64,000 bases of DNA, taken from positions 43,652 through 107,651 of the forward strand of contig NZ_JAEH01000005.1 in NCBI RefSeq assembly GCF_000518805.1, in the 5' to 3' direction. A program made the translations under genes and the position numbers. This DNA is from Shewanella waksmanii ATCC BAA-643. GTDB taxonomy: Bacteria; Pseudomonadota; Gammaproteobacteria; Enterobacterales; Shewanellaceae. The notes under the pieces are model-generated. The model was not told where the DNA came from. It did no database searches and worked only from the letters and a program-made list of their open reading frames with translations. Positions within the stretch are counted from its first letter, which is position 1. Each line of letters starts with the position of its first letter. Shown piece by piece: positions 37,188 through 47,070 of this stretch.

Positions 37188-37895
37188 GTGCTGCGTTCAA
37201 AAACCTTAGTGGTTATTGTTACTTTGATACTGTTTACGATATTGGTCAAGCTAGGATTTTGGCAGCTAGATCGCGCAGAGCAAAAACAAACGCTCGGGGC
37301 CGCGCTAGCAGAGCGCCAGCAAGCCAGTCCACTAAATTTTAGCCAGTTAATGGCGCTGTCCACACAACAAGCCGTTACTGGTTTTAATGCCAACATCAGC
37401 GTTAAACCAACGCCAATTGGGCTGATTTTACTCGACAACCAAGTCTATCAATCCAAAGTTGGCTACCTTGCATATCAGGTTGTGCGGCCCGTGGCCAGTG
37501 ACCAGTTAATGCTGATTGAGTTAGGTTTTATTGCGGCAGGGTTCGATCGACAACAACTGCCTCAGGTGAAGTTTTTAGCCACTGAGCAGCAAATTAGCGG
37601 GCGGGTTTATCAAAAATCCATTAATCCTGTTAGCTCGCAATTGCAAGCTGAAACCGGTTGGCCTATGCGCATACAAAACCTCAATCTCACGCAGTTGAGC
37701 GCACACTTATCTCAACCGATAGCCCCATTTGTGGTGCAGGCAAATAACATCGAGCACAACCCATTGCCTCAGCCATGGCAGCCCATTCCGATGGCCGCTA
37801 AAAAGCACATCGGTTATGCACTGCAGTGGTTTTCATTGGCTTTAGCCCTGATTATTTTAAGCAGTTATCTTTTGATATCTAAAAGAAAACGTTAG
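37188..37895 (+). CDS. SURF1-family oxidase assembly protein
   Basis: Helps heme a insertion into subunit I. The frame is open from 37068, but residues upstream of 37188 are antisense to the DUF2909 gene and have no ribosome-binding site. GTG at 37188 gives 235 aa, the usual size, though its own ribosome-binding site is weak. Two helices flank the soluble domain (VVIVTLILFTILVKLGFWQLDRAE in part, LQWFSLALALIILSSYLL), with the SURF1 words GFWQLDRA near the start and HIGYALQWF near the end. Confidence 0.88.
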   Translation: MLRSKTLVVIVTLILFTILVKLGFWQLDRAEQKQTLGAALAERQQASPLNFSQLMALSTQQAVTGFNANISVKPTPIGLILLDNQVYQSKVGYLAYQVVRPVASDQLMLIELGFIAAGFDRQQLPQVKFLATEQQISGRVYQKSINPVSSQLQAETGWPMRIQNLNLTQLSAHLSQPIAPFVVQANNIEHNPLPQPWQPIPMAAKKHIGYALQWFSLALALIILSSYLLISKRKR

Positions 37896-38081
37896 AAAAC
37901 ATCGTTGGCATGTTGCGTAACGATAAATGAGCGAGTAGGTTAGAAGTTAAGCAAAAGAAAGAAACAATAAACAATAATAAACTTGTCTCCTAGCCGTCTC
38001 GGGAGTGACTATTCAGCAAGCCATTGCTTGGTATTTTTGATGCCAGCGCACGGCTTAGGATAACTAACGAGAGGAGATGGA

Positions 38082-38630
38082 ATGAACTCCCCAACAAAAA
38101 CGAACGGCGCTAAATCCTTAATCATATTATTGCTGGTATTTGTTATGCCAGTGGCCGTCGCTAAGCTTGTCTTAGCCTTTGACCTCTACCAAGGCGGAGC
38201 CACTAACAAAGGCGAGTTGCTAAGCAATGACATCAGCTATCAAAGCTTAGCCATCACCAACCCCTCACCTGCCCACTGGCAGTTGATGTACTTAGTCCCT
38301 AGTGATTGTGCTCAACAATGCCAAAACCGCCTCTATATTCTCAAACAAAGCCATACGGCGATGGGTCGTGAACAAGAGCGCATTCAACCTGTGGTGTTAG
38401 TTAACCAACACAGTGATACGCGCCATCTTGGTCAATACGATTTTAATGTTGTTGATATTGGCGCGCAAAACCCCAGTGTACTTGAGCAGCAAGCCGTTGT
38501 GGTAGTCGACCCATTAGGATCGTTTGTGATGCGCTACCCCAGTGTGAGCGACAAAGAGCAGCAGATCATGCAAGGCAAGTCTATGGTTGCCGACCTACGC
38601 AAGTTACTGAAATTGTCGAGGGTTGGCTAA
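38082..38630 (+). CDS. Membrane-anchored thioredoxin-like protein of the cox cluster
   Basis: 182 aa with GGAG five bases before the ATG. One N-terminal helix (LIILLLVFVMPVAVAKLVLAF) and a periplasmic domain with HWQLMYLVPSDCAQQCQNRLY, whose CxxxC resembles the SCO copper site, and a later VVVDPLGSFVMRYP. Homologues in proteobacterial cox operons are annotated as cytochrome-oxidase-associated transmembrane proteins; a role in CuA or heme a maturation is inferred. It overlaps the ctaA start by one base. Confidence 0.8.
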   Translation: MNSPTKTNGAKSLIILLLVFVMPVAVAKLVLAFDLYQGGATNKGELLSNDISYQSLAITNPSPAHWQLMYLVPSDCAQQCQNRLYILKQSHTAMGREQERIQPVVLVNQHSDTRHLGQYDFNVVDIGAQNPSVLEQQAVVVVDPLGSFVMRYPSVSDKEQQIMQGKSMVADLRKLLKLSRVG

Positions 38631-39613
38631 TGCGTTTGCAGTTAGTGTTAAAAATCACATTAGTGTTCACCCTGTGCGTGATATTGATGGGCGCTTATAC
38701 CCGCTTATCCGACGCTGGCCTTGGGTGCCCCGACTGGCCCGGTTGCTATGGCATGCTGAAGGTTCCTAGCCAAACTCATGAGCTGTCGGCTGCACAATCT
38801 GCCTTTCCTGGACATACGATAGAGCCAACCAAAGCCTGGCTAGAGATGATTCACCGATACATCGCCGGTGCTCTGGGCTTATTTGTGCTGTACATCTTGT
38901 ACCTGTGCTTGCGCCAACAGGATGCCCCCAAGAAACTGCCCACTTTTATTGCGCTGTTGATTCTATTTCAAGCCGCATTAGGTATGTGGACTGTCACCAT
39001 GAAGCTGATGCCAATCGTTGTGATGGCCCACCTCATTGGCGGCTTTAGTTTAATCTCACTACTGTTGCTGCTGTACCTGCGTACCGGACAGATCCGCATT
39101 CCCGGAGGGGACCCGCATATTCGCAAATTGGCCCCGTTCGCCATGGCTTGTTTAGGGGTATTAGTAGTGCAAATCATGTTAGGAGGCTGGACCTCATCAA
39201 ACTACGCCGCACTGTCTTGCACTGTGCTGCCGATATGTGAAGGGGATTGGTATAACAAGCTCGATTTCATTAGCGCTTTCAACCCGTTTCAGGGGCAACA
39301 TGATACCTATGAATTTGGTGTACTCGATTACGGTTCACGGATGACCATCCATGTGACCCACCGTATTGGCGCAGTGATCACCGCAGCAATGCTGATCATT
39401 TTGGCGGTCAAACTACTTAAACATTCGCAATCGGCCCTGCTTAAACGCAGCGCTTGGATACTACTGACATTACTTGCACTGCAAATTGGGCTTGGCATCA
39501 GCAATGTGGTGTTGCATTTACCACTTGGCATCGCCGTTTCCCATAACGGTGGCGCAGCCTTACTGCTGTTAGCCATGGTATTCATCAACTACGCCATTTG
39601 GCGCAAAGCTTAG
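38630..39613 (+). CDS. ctaA: CtaA/COX15, heme A synthase
   Basis: Oxidises the C8 methyl of heme O to a formyl group, giving heme A. 327 aa with eight helices. Conserved GAYTRLSDAGLGCPDWPGCYG near the N-terminus (in part), EMIHRYIAG (His ligand) and the later VTHRIGA and VSHNGGA His sites. A Cys pair lies in CTVLPICEG. TAATG overlap with the preceding gene. Confidence 0.95.
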   Translation: MRLQLVLKITLVFTLCVILMGAYTRLSDAGLGCPDWPGCYGMLKVPSQTHELSAAQSAFPGHTIEPTKAWLEMIHRYIAGALGLFVLYILYLCLRQQDAPKKLPTFIALLILFQAALGMWTVTMKLMPIVVMAHLIGGFSLISLLLLLYLRTGQIRIPGGDPHIRKLAPFAMACLGVLVVQIMLGGWTSSNYAALSCTVLPICEGDWYNKLDFISAFNPFQGQHDTYEFGVLDYGSRMTIHVTHRIGAVITAAMLIILAVKLLKHSQSALLKRSAWILLTLLALQIGLGISNVVLHLPLGIAVSHNGGAALLLLAMVFINYAIWRKA

Positions 39614-39625
39614 CGAGGTTCCATT

Positions 39626-40537
39626 ATGGCAGTCACACAACAATCAACGTCACTTGCACAATCACAACCACAAACATTGCAGTGGCGCGCTTATTTAGAG
39701 ATGACCAAACCCAAGGTGGTAGCACTGATGCTGCTGACCGTACTCGTGGGCATGTGCCTAGCCGTACCCGGCGCCGTTCCAGTTGTCCCTATGATCGCAG
39801 GGTTAGTCGGTATCGGCATGATGGCTGGCGCCGCTGCTGCCTATAACCATATGATAGATAGACGTATCGATGGTTTGATGGCACGCACTTACAATCGACC
39901 GCTGCCAAAGGGCCGCGTGTCGATCTATAAGGCACTCACCTTTGCCACCAGCATGGCACTGGGCGGCTTTGTTCTGCTTTATGCGGTAGTCAATCCGCTA
40001 ACCGCTTGGTTAACCTTTGCCAGCTTGATTGGCTATGCCGTTATCTATACGGCTTATCTTAAGCGAGCCACTCCGCAAAATATCGTGGTCGGTGGGCTAG
40101 CGGGGGCAATGCCGCCGCTGTTAGGCTGGACATCCATCACCGGAGAGTTTCATGGCCACGCGCTGTTGTTGGTGATCATCATTTTTGCTTGGACACCCCC
40201 GCACTTTTGGGCGTTAGCCATCCACCGTAAAGCTGAATATGCCAAGGTTGATGTACCGATGTTACCGGTCACCCATGGCGTAGAGTTCACTAAGACCTGT
40301 ATCTTGCTTTATACCGTTTTGTTAGCCGTAGCCTGCTTGTATCCGGTGTTGGTGGGAATGTGCGGCCCGCTGTATTTGGTAGGGTCAACCTTGCTCAGCT
40401 GTGGCTTTATTTATAAAGCATGGCAACTTAAGTACCGAGACAAACCTGGACTGGCGATGGACGTGTTTAAATTTTCCATCTATCACTTAATGATTTTGTT
40501 CTTAATCCTATTAGTTGACCACTATTTATGGACCTAA
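39626..40537 (+). CDS. ctaB: CtaB/CyoE, protoheme IX farnesyltransferase (heme O synthase)
   Basis: Adds farnesyl to heme B to make heme O, the substrate of CtaA. 303 aa UbiA-type prenyltransferase. First Asp-rich motif N-H-M-I-D-R-R-I-D, second in [12 protein letters not shown], then [13 protein letters not shown] and [17 protein letters not shown] seven bases before the ATG; 12 bp after ctaA. Confidence 0.96.
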   Translation: MAVTQQSTSLAQSQPQTLQWRAYLEMTKPKVVALMLLTVLVGMCLAVPGAVPVVPMIAGLVGIGMMAGAAAAYNHMIDRRIDGLMARTYNRPLPKGRVSIYKALTFATSMALGGFVLLYAVVNPLTAWLTFASLIGYAVIYTAYLKRATPQNIVVGGLAGAMPPLLGWTSITGEFHGHALLLVIIIFAWTPPHFWALAIHRKAEYAKVDVPMLPVTHGVEFTKTCILLYTVLLAVACLYPVLVGMCGPLYLVGSTLLSCGFIYKAWQLKYRDKPGLAMDVFKFSIYHLMILFLILLVDHYLWT

Positions 40538-40540
40538 TTT

Positions 40541-41173
40541 ATGCCTAAACTACTTTGGATTGTTGTTGCGGTGGTGATTATGACCGCCGGTAGTTTAACC
40601 GCTGTGCGTTTAAGTGAGCCAAAAGCCTTGCAGTTACAAACCAGTTTTGTGCTGCCACAAGCGCGACCTGTTGCACCGTTTAAGATGCAAGATCAATATG
40701 GTAACGCCTTCACCGAACACCAATTGCTGGGTAAGTGGAGCTTAGTCTTTATTGGCTACACCTCATGCCCTGACGTGTGCCCGACGACAATGGGTAAACT
40801 GTCTGCGGTGTACCCAAAATTGAAACAACAGATGGACATTCAAGTGATATTCTTATCCGCCGATCCTGAGCGCGACACTCAGGCTCGGTTACTGGACTAC
40901 ATGAACTTCTTTAATCCAGAGTTTATTGCCATTACCGGTGAGCATAAGCAGTTACACCCACTAAGCCGTGATTTAGGCTTTGTCTATGCCATGGTTGGGG
41001 ACGGTGAGGATTATCAAGTCGACCATAGTGCATCGATGACATTAATTTCGCCACAGGGGCTTAAGGTTGCGACAATTAAACCTAAGTCGTTAAAACTTGG
41101 TCAAATCCCGCAGATTGCCAACGCCGCGCTCGTGAGCGATGTGGTGGCAATTGTTGACAACCAACGGGGTTAA
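40541..41173 (+). CDS. SCO1/SenC-family copper chaperone
   Basis: Thioredoxin-fold protein that metallates CuA of subunit II. 210 aa with an N-terminal anchor helix (LWIVVAVVIMTAGSL). The copper ligands are in GYTSCPDVCPTTMGKL (CxxxC) and VDHSASMTLI (His). VIFLSADPERDT is the family signature. Last gene of the cox maturation set, three bases after ctaB. Confidence 0.94.
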   Translation: MPKLLWIVVAVVIMTAGSLTAVRLSEPKALQLQTSFVLPQARPVAPFKMQDQYGNAFTEHQLLGKWSLVFIGYTSCPDVCPTTMGKLSAVYPKLKQQMDIQVIFLSADPERDTQARLLDYMNFFNPEFIAITGEHKQLHPLSRDLGFVYAMVGDGEDYQVDHSASMTLISPQGLKVATIKPKSLKLGQIPQIANAALVSDVVAIVDNQRG

Positions 41174-41209
41174 TAGGCAGCTAAGCACTTTGACGGTGCA
41201 AGTTTATGC

Positions 41210-41234
41210 AGCCTGCTATTAGGTATGGCAGGCT
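41210..41234. terminator. Possible terminator hairpin after the cox operon
   Basis: AGCCTGC/GCAGGCT with an 11-base loop lies between the converging SCO1 and deacetylase genes. There is no good T-run, so the call is weak. Confidence 0.4.
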
Positions 41235-41245
41235 AGCTGTTAGGC

Positions 41246-42292
41246 CTACTCTTTTATCCAGCTACCATCATCTTTCGGTCGTACCCAAGCTTGGGAGAAC
41301 CAGTAGTAGCGGCCGCTAGATTTGCTCGGTACGGTACAATTGTAACGCGAGCGCCCCGGCGGCAAGTCTAACCCTGCACGGATAGTAAATTGGTTTTCAC
41401 TGATCCACAGTGGCTTTTTTTCACCTTGACCTTGCACGAAACACATTAACTGGTGTGGATAGATATCGTCCATATCTAACGTGACTGTCAACTCAGGACG
41501 CCACTGGCCATCACTAAGCTCAGGGTTAGTTAGGTTTAACGCGGTTACCGGCATATTTAAACTGTGCAGTTTCACTTTCAAGCTCGATAGGTCTGCATAG
41601 ACGCCTGCTACTGGAAAGCGTGGAATCGCCGTCATCGAGGTATATTTGCCAACCGCGCCACTTTGCTGGCCTAAGCCAACATAGCCTTGTTCTGTTAACC
41701 ACTGCTCTATCTCGGTGTTGTACTCACCATAGGGATAAGCCAGCATTTTGTAATTATGGCCAATGTGCTTAGCAATGGCAGCTTCGGTATCTAAAATACT
41801 CTTTGCTATGCGCGCTAGCCACTTCTCATCACTCTCATCAGCTTGCTTACGAATAAGGTGCTCATGGGCCCAGCTATGATTGGCTATTTCAGCGCCTTCA
41901 TCGGCCAACTGTCGCAAGCGTTGCCAACTCATCATTTCACTGTACTGCTTCTCTATTGGCTCAATAGCCACAAAGATGGTGTATGGGAAGCCGTATTCCT
42001 TTAAGATGAGATGCGCGGTGTCGGCAATATTGTTATAGCCATCATCAAAGGTGATCACCACAGTTTTGTCTGCTAATGGCTCACCCGCTTTTACTGCCGC
42101 CAATACTTCTGAAAGCGGTCTAACAACAAATTGATTCTGCTTTAAATAATCCATCTGTTCGCGGAACTGTTCCGGCGTTACACTGGTAATTGCCGGCGTA
42201 TCGGTCGCCACATGATGGTATTGTAAGATCACCGCCGCGTGAGATGAGAAACTAACCATCGCGATCAGCGAAATGATCAAGCGTTTAAACAT
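41246..42292 (-). CDS. Secreted polysaccharide deacetylase (NodB homology)
   Basis: 348 aa with a signal peptide (LIISLIAMVSFSSHA). NodB domain: VVITFDDGYNN (catalytic Asp and metal Asp), IANHSWAHEHL (the HxxxH metal site) and LAYPYGEYN. The start VILQYHHV is typical of PgaB/IcaB-like enzymes acting on N-acetylglucosamine polymers. About 100 extra C-terminal residues form an unassigned domain. The substrate is unknown. Only 21 bp separate its ATG from the divergent MATE gene. Confidence 0.88.
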   Translation of the reverse strand: MFKRLIISLIAMVSFSSHAAVILQYHHVATDTPAITSVTPEQFREQMDYLKQNQFVVRPLSEVLAAVKAGEPLADKTVVITFDDGYNNIADTAHLILKEYGFPYTIFVAIEPIEKQYSEMMSWQRLRQLADEGAEIANHSWAHEHLIRKQADESDEKWLARIAKSILDTEAAIAKHIGHNYKMLAYPYGEYNTEIEQWLTEQGYVGLGQQSGAVGKYTSMTAIPRFPVAGVYADLSSLKVKLHSLNMPVTALNLTNPELSDGQWRPELTVTLDMDDIYPHQLMCFVQGQGEKKPLWISENQFTIRAGLDLPPGRSRYNCTVPSKSSGRYYWFSQAWVRPKDDGSWIKE

Positions 42293-42313
42293 ACTGTATA
42301 CCCCAGAGAGTCT

Positions 42314-43660
42314 ATGTCGCCGCTAGCACTACTATTCGACAAACAAAAAAATAAGCAATTGTTGGCACTCGCTTTGCCAATGATTTTGTCCAATATCACT
42401 GTGCCGCTATTGGGTCTAGTCGATACCGCCGTCATTGGTCACCTAAGCAATGCTTATTATTTAGGCGGAGTGGCAGTCGGGTCAACGATTATTACCCTAA
42501 TCCTATGGATTCTCGGCTTTTTACGCATGGCAACCACCGGGCTAGTTGCCCAAGCTTACGGCGCCAATGATACCCAGCAGCAATATCGTTTACTGTTACA
42601 AGCGGCAAGTTTAGCACTCATTTTAGGATTGTTCGCTATTGCGCTGCAGTATCCCATCATGAATACCGCTATGGCCTTGTCAGATACCAGTGCGGCGGTA
42701 GAGCAATATTGCCGGGAATATTTCCACATTCGTATTTGGTCGACGCCTTTTGCGTTACTTAACTTAGTCCTACTCGGCTGGCTGCTAGGCCGGCAACAGC
42801 CCCGCGCTGCTATGTGGCAATTAATTATCGCCAATAGTGTCAACATTATTCTCGATGTAGCATTTGTCATCGGTTTAGACATGGGCGTCAAGGGCGCAGC
42901 TTGGGCGTCGGTATTTGCAGATCTAGCCGGTCTTTGCGTGGCCGCCACTATGGTTTATCGTCAGCTGGGCAAAATGGGCGGTTGGCGCTTCAGTGATACG
43001 GTAAAACAACTCTCTTTTGCCAGCTATCGACAGCTACTGAGCCTGAACGCCGACATTTTTGTGCGCAGTTTATGTTTACAATCCACTTTTGCATTTATGA
43101 CCTTTTATGGCGCAGGTTTAGGAGACAATACCGTGGCCGCCAATGCGGTGCTATTAAACCTGTTACTGCTGATCTCTTATGCCCTTGATGGTGTCGCCTA
43201 TTATGCTGAAGCTGAAGTCGGCAGAGCGTTTGGCGAGCGCAATCGCCGCCGATTACAACAGTCGGTCACTTTGGCATTAATGTGGTCGGCCATTGCGTCG
43301 GTCGGATTTTGTCTGTTATTTGCCCTCGCGGGCAGCCAGATTATCGCGCTACTGACCAGCATAGATGCGGTCCGAGAGGTAGCCAATACCTATCTGATTT
43401 GGGTGGTATTTTTACCCTTACTGGCGTTTGGATCTTACTTATTTGACGGTGTGTATATTGGTGCGGCCCAAGGCAAGGTAATGCGCAACAGCATGCTGAT
43501 TTCTACTTTTTGTGTATTTTTCCCCACTTGGTATACCTTACAAGCGAGTAGCAACCATGCATTATGGGCGGCAATGAGTCTGTTTATGCTCAGCCGCAGC
43601 GTGCTATTAGCTGTGCATTACTATGGCCGTCTACGCCACAGTCAACTGGTGACGGGCTAA
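42314..43660 (+). CDS. dinF: MATE-family efflux transporter (DinF subfamily)
   Basis: Sodium- or proton-driven exporter. 448 aa with twelve helices. LALPMILSNITVPLLGLVDTAVIGHL is the DinF-type N-terminus (in part), and ATTGLVAQAYGAND is the conserved loop after TM2. Unlike in E. coli it is not next to lexA; an SOS-box half (TACTGTATA) precedes it but the other half is missing. The substrate is unknown. Confidence 0.88.
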   Translation: MSPLALLFDKQKNKQLLALALPMILSNITVPLLGLVDTAVIGHLSNAYYLGGVAVGSTIITLILWILGFLRMATTGLVAQAYGANDTQQQYRLLLQAASLALILGLFAIALQYPIMNTAMALSDTSAAVEQYCREYFHIRIWSTPFALLNLVLLGWLLGRQQPRAAMWQLIIANSVNIILDVAFVIGLDMGVKGAAWASVFADLAGLCVAATMVYRQLGKMGGWRFSDTVKQLSFASYRQLLSLNADIFVRSLCLQSTFAFMTFYGAGLGDNTVAANAVLLNLLLLISYALDGVAYYAEAEVGRAFGERNRRRLQQSVTLALMWSAIASVGFCLLFALAGSQIIALLTSIDAVREVANTYLIWVVFLPLLAFGSYLFDGVYIGAAQGKVMRNSMLISTFCVFFPTWYTLQASSNHALWAAMSLFMLSRSVLLAVHYYGRLRHSQLVTG

Positions 43661-43683
43661 CCTTCCGCGCCATTGAGCCACAA

Positions 43684-43715
43684 AAAAAGCGAGCAGATAA
43701 ATCAGCTCGCTTTTT
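43684..43715. terminator. Bidirectional terminator between dinF and nfuA
   Basis: AAAAAGCGAGC/GCTCGCTTTTT with a ten-base loop; symmetric A- and T-runs serve both converging genes. Confidence 0.88.
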
Positions 43716-43747
43716 CAATGCTAAGGTGGTGATGCCACCGCTAACAT

Positions 43748-44323
43748 TTACTGATAAGAGTGGTCACCGTGTTGATGCTCAGTCACATCTTTCACGCCAG
43801 ATAGTTCGCCAGGGAACATATCTAATAGTTGCTTTTCAATGCCATCTTTCAAGGTCACATCGACCATTGAACAACCGTTACAACCACCACCAAACTGTAA
43901 AATGGCTACACCATCTTCAATATCAACCAGCATGATGTTACCGCCATGGCTAGCAAGCTGCGGATTGATTTCAGATTGAATAACATACTCAATACGCTCT
44001 TTCAGTGGTGCATCGCTGCTCACTTTACGCATTTTCGCATTAGGGGCTTTAAGGGTCAGTTGCGAACCAAGTTGGTCGGTAACGAAATCGATAGACGCAT
44101 CTTCTAAGAAAGGCGCACTCTTTTCATCAACCATGGCATTAAAACCATTAAACTCTAGTTCCATATCATCCGCTTCAGCAGCATCTGGTGGGCAGTAAGA
44201 AACGCCACACTCAGCAGATGGGGTGCCAGGGCTGATAACAAAAACGCGAATATGAGTTCCTTCAGGCTGGTCAGCAAGTAGCTTTACAAAATGTGCCTGA
44301 GCTGCATCGGAAATGGTGATCAT
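43748..44323 (-). CDS. nfuA: NfuA, Fe-S cluster carrier protein
   Basis: Transfers 4Fe-4S clusters to target enzymes, especially under stress. About 191 aa from the ATG at 44323 (GGAG nine bases upstream); the frame is open 24 codons further without family match. N-terminal degenerate A-type domain ([20 protein letters not shown] in part, [11 protein letters not shown]) and C-terminal Nfu domain with the cluster motif [14 protein letters not shown]. The conserved E. coli group nfuA-gntX-bioH is kept here, with the M14 peptidase inserted. Confidence 0.96.
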   Translation of the reverse strand: MITISDAAQAHFVKLLADQPEGTHIRVFVISPGTPSAECGVSYCPPDAAEADDMELEFNGFNAMVDEKSAPFLEDASIDFVTDQLGSQLTLKAPNAKMRKVSSDAPLKERIEYVIQSEINPQLASHGGNIMLVDIEDGVAILQFGGGCNGCSMVDVTLKDGIEKQLLDMFPGELSGVKDVTEHQHGDHSYQ

Positions 44324-44512
44324 TAAGACATGCTCCGTCAGGTTAAACCCGAGTGTTTTAGTAAGAATTAGCGGTATGATACTCCTACTGTGCAAAGCTT
44401 TGTAGTCTTGATTACATTTTGTGAAGCTTTTTTGTGAAAGAAAACGGCATTTTTGTCACGACTAAGCTATAGTAACCCAGCAAATTAAATAATAATTTAA
44501 CTAGAAAATACA

Positions 44513-47053
44513 ATGATAAAGATTCGTTCTGCCTTGCAAAAGTCGCTGCTTTTTATTTGTTATTGCTGCCTTTCCCTACCAGTACAGGCAGACCCAAAAA
44601 AGGTGAACTCTATCGCAAATTCAGCGGTGGTTTCGCCTGCAGAATTCTTGGGTTATGAACTCGGCGAGTGGCATCTACGTCATGACCAATTACAGTTTTA
44701 CTTACAGACTTTGGCACAGCAGAGTCCGCGTATAAGCCTAGAACAAACCGGTCGCAGTCACGAATATCGACCACAGCTGACAGCGGTGGTGACTTCTGCA
44801 GCCAACCAGCGCAATTTAGACAACATATTACAGCAACGACAACAGGCCAAATCCGGCGAGCAACAACAAGGACCATTGGTCATTTGGCTCGCTTACTCGA
44901 TTCATGGTGATGAAGCCAGTGGCGCCCATGCGGCATTATTGCTGCTACACCAGCTAGCGATTGCCAACGATGCTTGGACGCAAAAGTTACTGGATGAAGC
45001 CGTAGTGTTAATTACCCCGAGTCAAAATCCGGATGGTCTTGACCGATTTGCCACTTGGACCAACAACTACACTGGCGTAACGAAAGTCAGCGATCCTGCA
45101 CACAATGAACACAAGCAAGCTTGGCCAGCAGGTCGGCGCAATCACTACTTTGCCGATCTAAACCGCGATTGGCTGTTCTTACGTCACCCAGAATCCCAAG
45201 GCCGAGTAGCACTGTTTCATAAATGGCAGCCCCACTATGTGGGCGACTTTCACGAAATGGGTCACAATCAAAGCTATTTCTTTCAGCCGGGCGTACCGGA
45301 TCGCACTCACCCGCTCACACCTATAGAAAATCAGCAGCTCACTGAACAACTGGCCGACTTTCATCGCCAAGCATTGGATGAGCGCAAACAAGGGTACTTT
45401 AGCAAACAACTATTTGATGATTTTTACTATGGCAAAGGATCAACCTACCCTGATATTAATGGCGCCATAGGCGTACTGTTTGAACAGGCCAGTGCCCGTG
45501 GCCAAGTGCAAGACTCGGTCAATGGTAAGGTACACTTTGCAGAAGCCATAGCCAATCAATTGGCCACCTCCCACTCCAGTCTCAAAGGTGCACTTGCATT
45601 AAAAGCGCAGTTACTTGAATACCAGCAGTTGTTTTATGGGCGCAAAGACAAACACCCACCAGCAGGGAAAGAAGCAGGCATATTGATATCAGCCTCAGGT
45701 GATACTCAGCGCCGTGACGACCTCGCGTCGACCTTAGCACAACATCAAATCGCCTTTTATTACCTGCCTAAGTCGATATCTCAAAGCAATATCGACTTCG
45801 CACCCAATGATGCGTTGTTTATTCCAATTAATCAGCCACAAAAGAGCTTGTTATTGGCCATGTTCGATGAACGCACTGAATATGAGAATGCCACTTTTTA
45901 TGACGTGTCGACCTGGAACTTTGCCTTAGCGTATAACTTAAAAATCAAGCGCAATGTCAACCTGAATATCGACACGTTAAATACTGAGCCCGCCACATTT
46001 CAGCAAGCTCAATGGCCAAGCAGTTCTGTTGCCCTGCTCGTTGATTGGCAACAAGGTAATGCCGCGCCTTTGCTGCAGCAATTATTGTCACAAAACATTC
46101 TGGTCAAATTTGCCGCCAAGCCTTTCGCGATTAAAGCGCCAACCAAGGCTAAGCAATATGTTGCTGGTAGCTTAATGATCCCGCTCAAGCAAACCGACCA
46201 CTCCGCTGAAACCATCAAACAGCAGGTGCGCGAGCTGGCCAACGCCTTGCAATTGCAAGTCGATGCCACCACAACCAGCGCCGCCCGTTCAGGCATTGAT
46301 CTTGGCAGCCCGGATTTCCACAGTATCAAGCCAATAAAACCTATGATTGTGACCGGATACGGAACCGACCCTGAAGAGGTCGGTCAGCTGTGGTACTACC
46401 TAGACCAAGTACTTGGCGTGCCGCTGACTCAAGTTAGCAGCCCTCGCCTCGCTAAACTGGACTTGCAGCCCTATAGCCACATTTTTTTGGCCGATGGCAA
46501 CTACGATAACCTCGATGAAAAATATGCCCGTAAACTCAGTCAGTTTATGAGTCGTGGTGGGGTGATTGTGGCGCAAAAAGGCGCACTAGCTTGGCTATCG
46601 AAAGGCAATCTCCTTAAAGCCGATATCCGTAACAAACGCTACTTTCAACAGCTATTTGACCAGGATAATTTAAGTTTTGCCGAAAAGTCACAACTCAAAG
46701 CCAAACAATCAATAGGCGGTGCTATTGTCGGGTTACAACTCGATAGTAGCCATCCGATTAATTTCGGTTTGGGACAAACAAACCTACCAGTTTTGAAAAA
46801 TAAGGCCTTTGGCTTTAGCCCTTCCAGTAAAGCTTTCCAAAACGCGGCACGCTATCAAGCACAGCCGTTAATTGACGGTTTTTTAGCGCCTGAATACCAA
46901 CATGCTTTAGCCAACACGCCCGCCATTGTCGTCGAGCCGCACGGCAAAGGGGCATTAGTGGCACTTGCTGACAACTTAGTGTTTAGAAATATTTGGCTCG
47001 GTTCGCAGCGCACCTATGCCAATGCCTTGTATTTCATTCCCAAACTTCACTAA
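44513..47053 (+). CDS. Secreted M14-family zinc carboxypeptidase
   Basis: 846 aa with a signal peptide (SLLFICYCCLSLPVQA). The M14 catalytic domain is about residues 45-370: zinc ligands in YSIHGDEASG (HxxE) and GDFHEMGHN, Arg in LNRDW, and the catalytic Glu likely in GVLFEQAS. The C-terminal half (about 380-846) is a large region with a flavodoxin/GATase-like segment (HIFLADGNYDNLDEKYARKL in part, GGVIVAQKG). Such large forms are common in marine gammaproteobacteria; the substrate is unknown. Confidence 0.87.
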   Translation: MIKIRSALQKSLLFICYCCLSLPVQADPKKVNSIANSAVVSPAEFLGYELGEWHLRHDQLQFYLQTLAQQSPRISLEQTGRSHEYRPQLTAVVTSAANQRNLDNILQQRQQAKSGEQQQGPLVIWLAYSIHGDEASGAHAALLLLHQLAIANDAWTQKLLDEAVVLITPSQNPDGLDRFATWTNNYTGVTKVSDPAHNEHKQAWPAGRRNHYFADLNRDWLFLRHPESQGRVALFHKWQPHYVGDFHEMGHNQSYFFQPGVPDRTHPLTPIENQQLTEQLADFHRQALDERKQGYFSKQLFDDFYYGKGSTYPDINGAIGVLFEQASARGQVQDSVNGKVHFAEAIANQLATSHSSLKGALALKAQLLEYQQLFYGRKDKHPPAGKEAGILISASGDTQRRDDLASTLAQHQIAFYYLPKSISQSNIDFAPNDALFIPINQPQKSLLLAMFDERTEYENATFYDVSTWNFALAYNLKIKRNVNLNIDTLNTEPATFQQAQWPSSSVALLVDWQQGNAAPLLQQLLSQNILVKFAAKPFAIKAPTKAKQYVAGSLMIPLKQTDHSAETIKQQVRELANALQLQVDATTTSAARSGIDLGSPDFHSIKPIKPMIVTGYGTDPEEVGQLWYYLDQVLGVPLTQVSSPRLAKLDLQPYSHIFLADGNYDNLDEKYARKLSQFMSRGGVIVAQKGALAWLSKGNLLKADIRNKRYFQQLFDQDNLSFAEKSQLKAKQSIGGAIVGLQLDSSHPINFGLGQTNLPVLKNKAFGFSPSSKAFQNAARYQAQPLIDGFLAPEYQHALANTPAIVVEPHGKGALVALADNLVFRNIWLGSQRTYANALYFIPKLH

Positions 47054-47070
47054 GCACTCATAGTTACAAA

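Noticed and set aside
42290..42313. Possible SOS box before dinF
   Set aside because: Only the left half (TACTGTATA) is present; no CAG at the required distance.
44610..44876. Minus-strand frame inside the M14 peptidase gene
   Set aside because: It overlaps conserved catalytic-domain coding and has no ribosome-binding site or family features.
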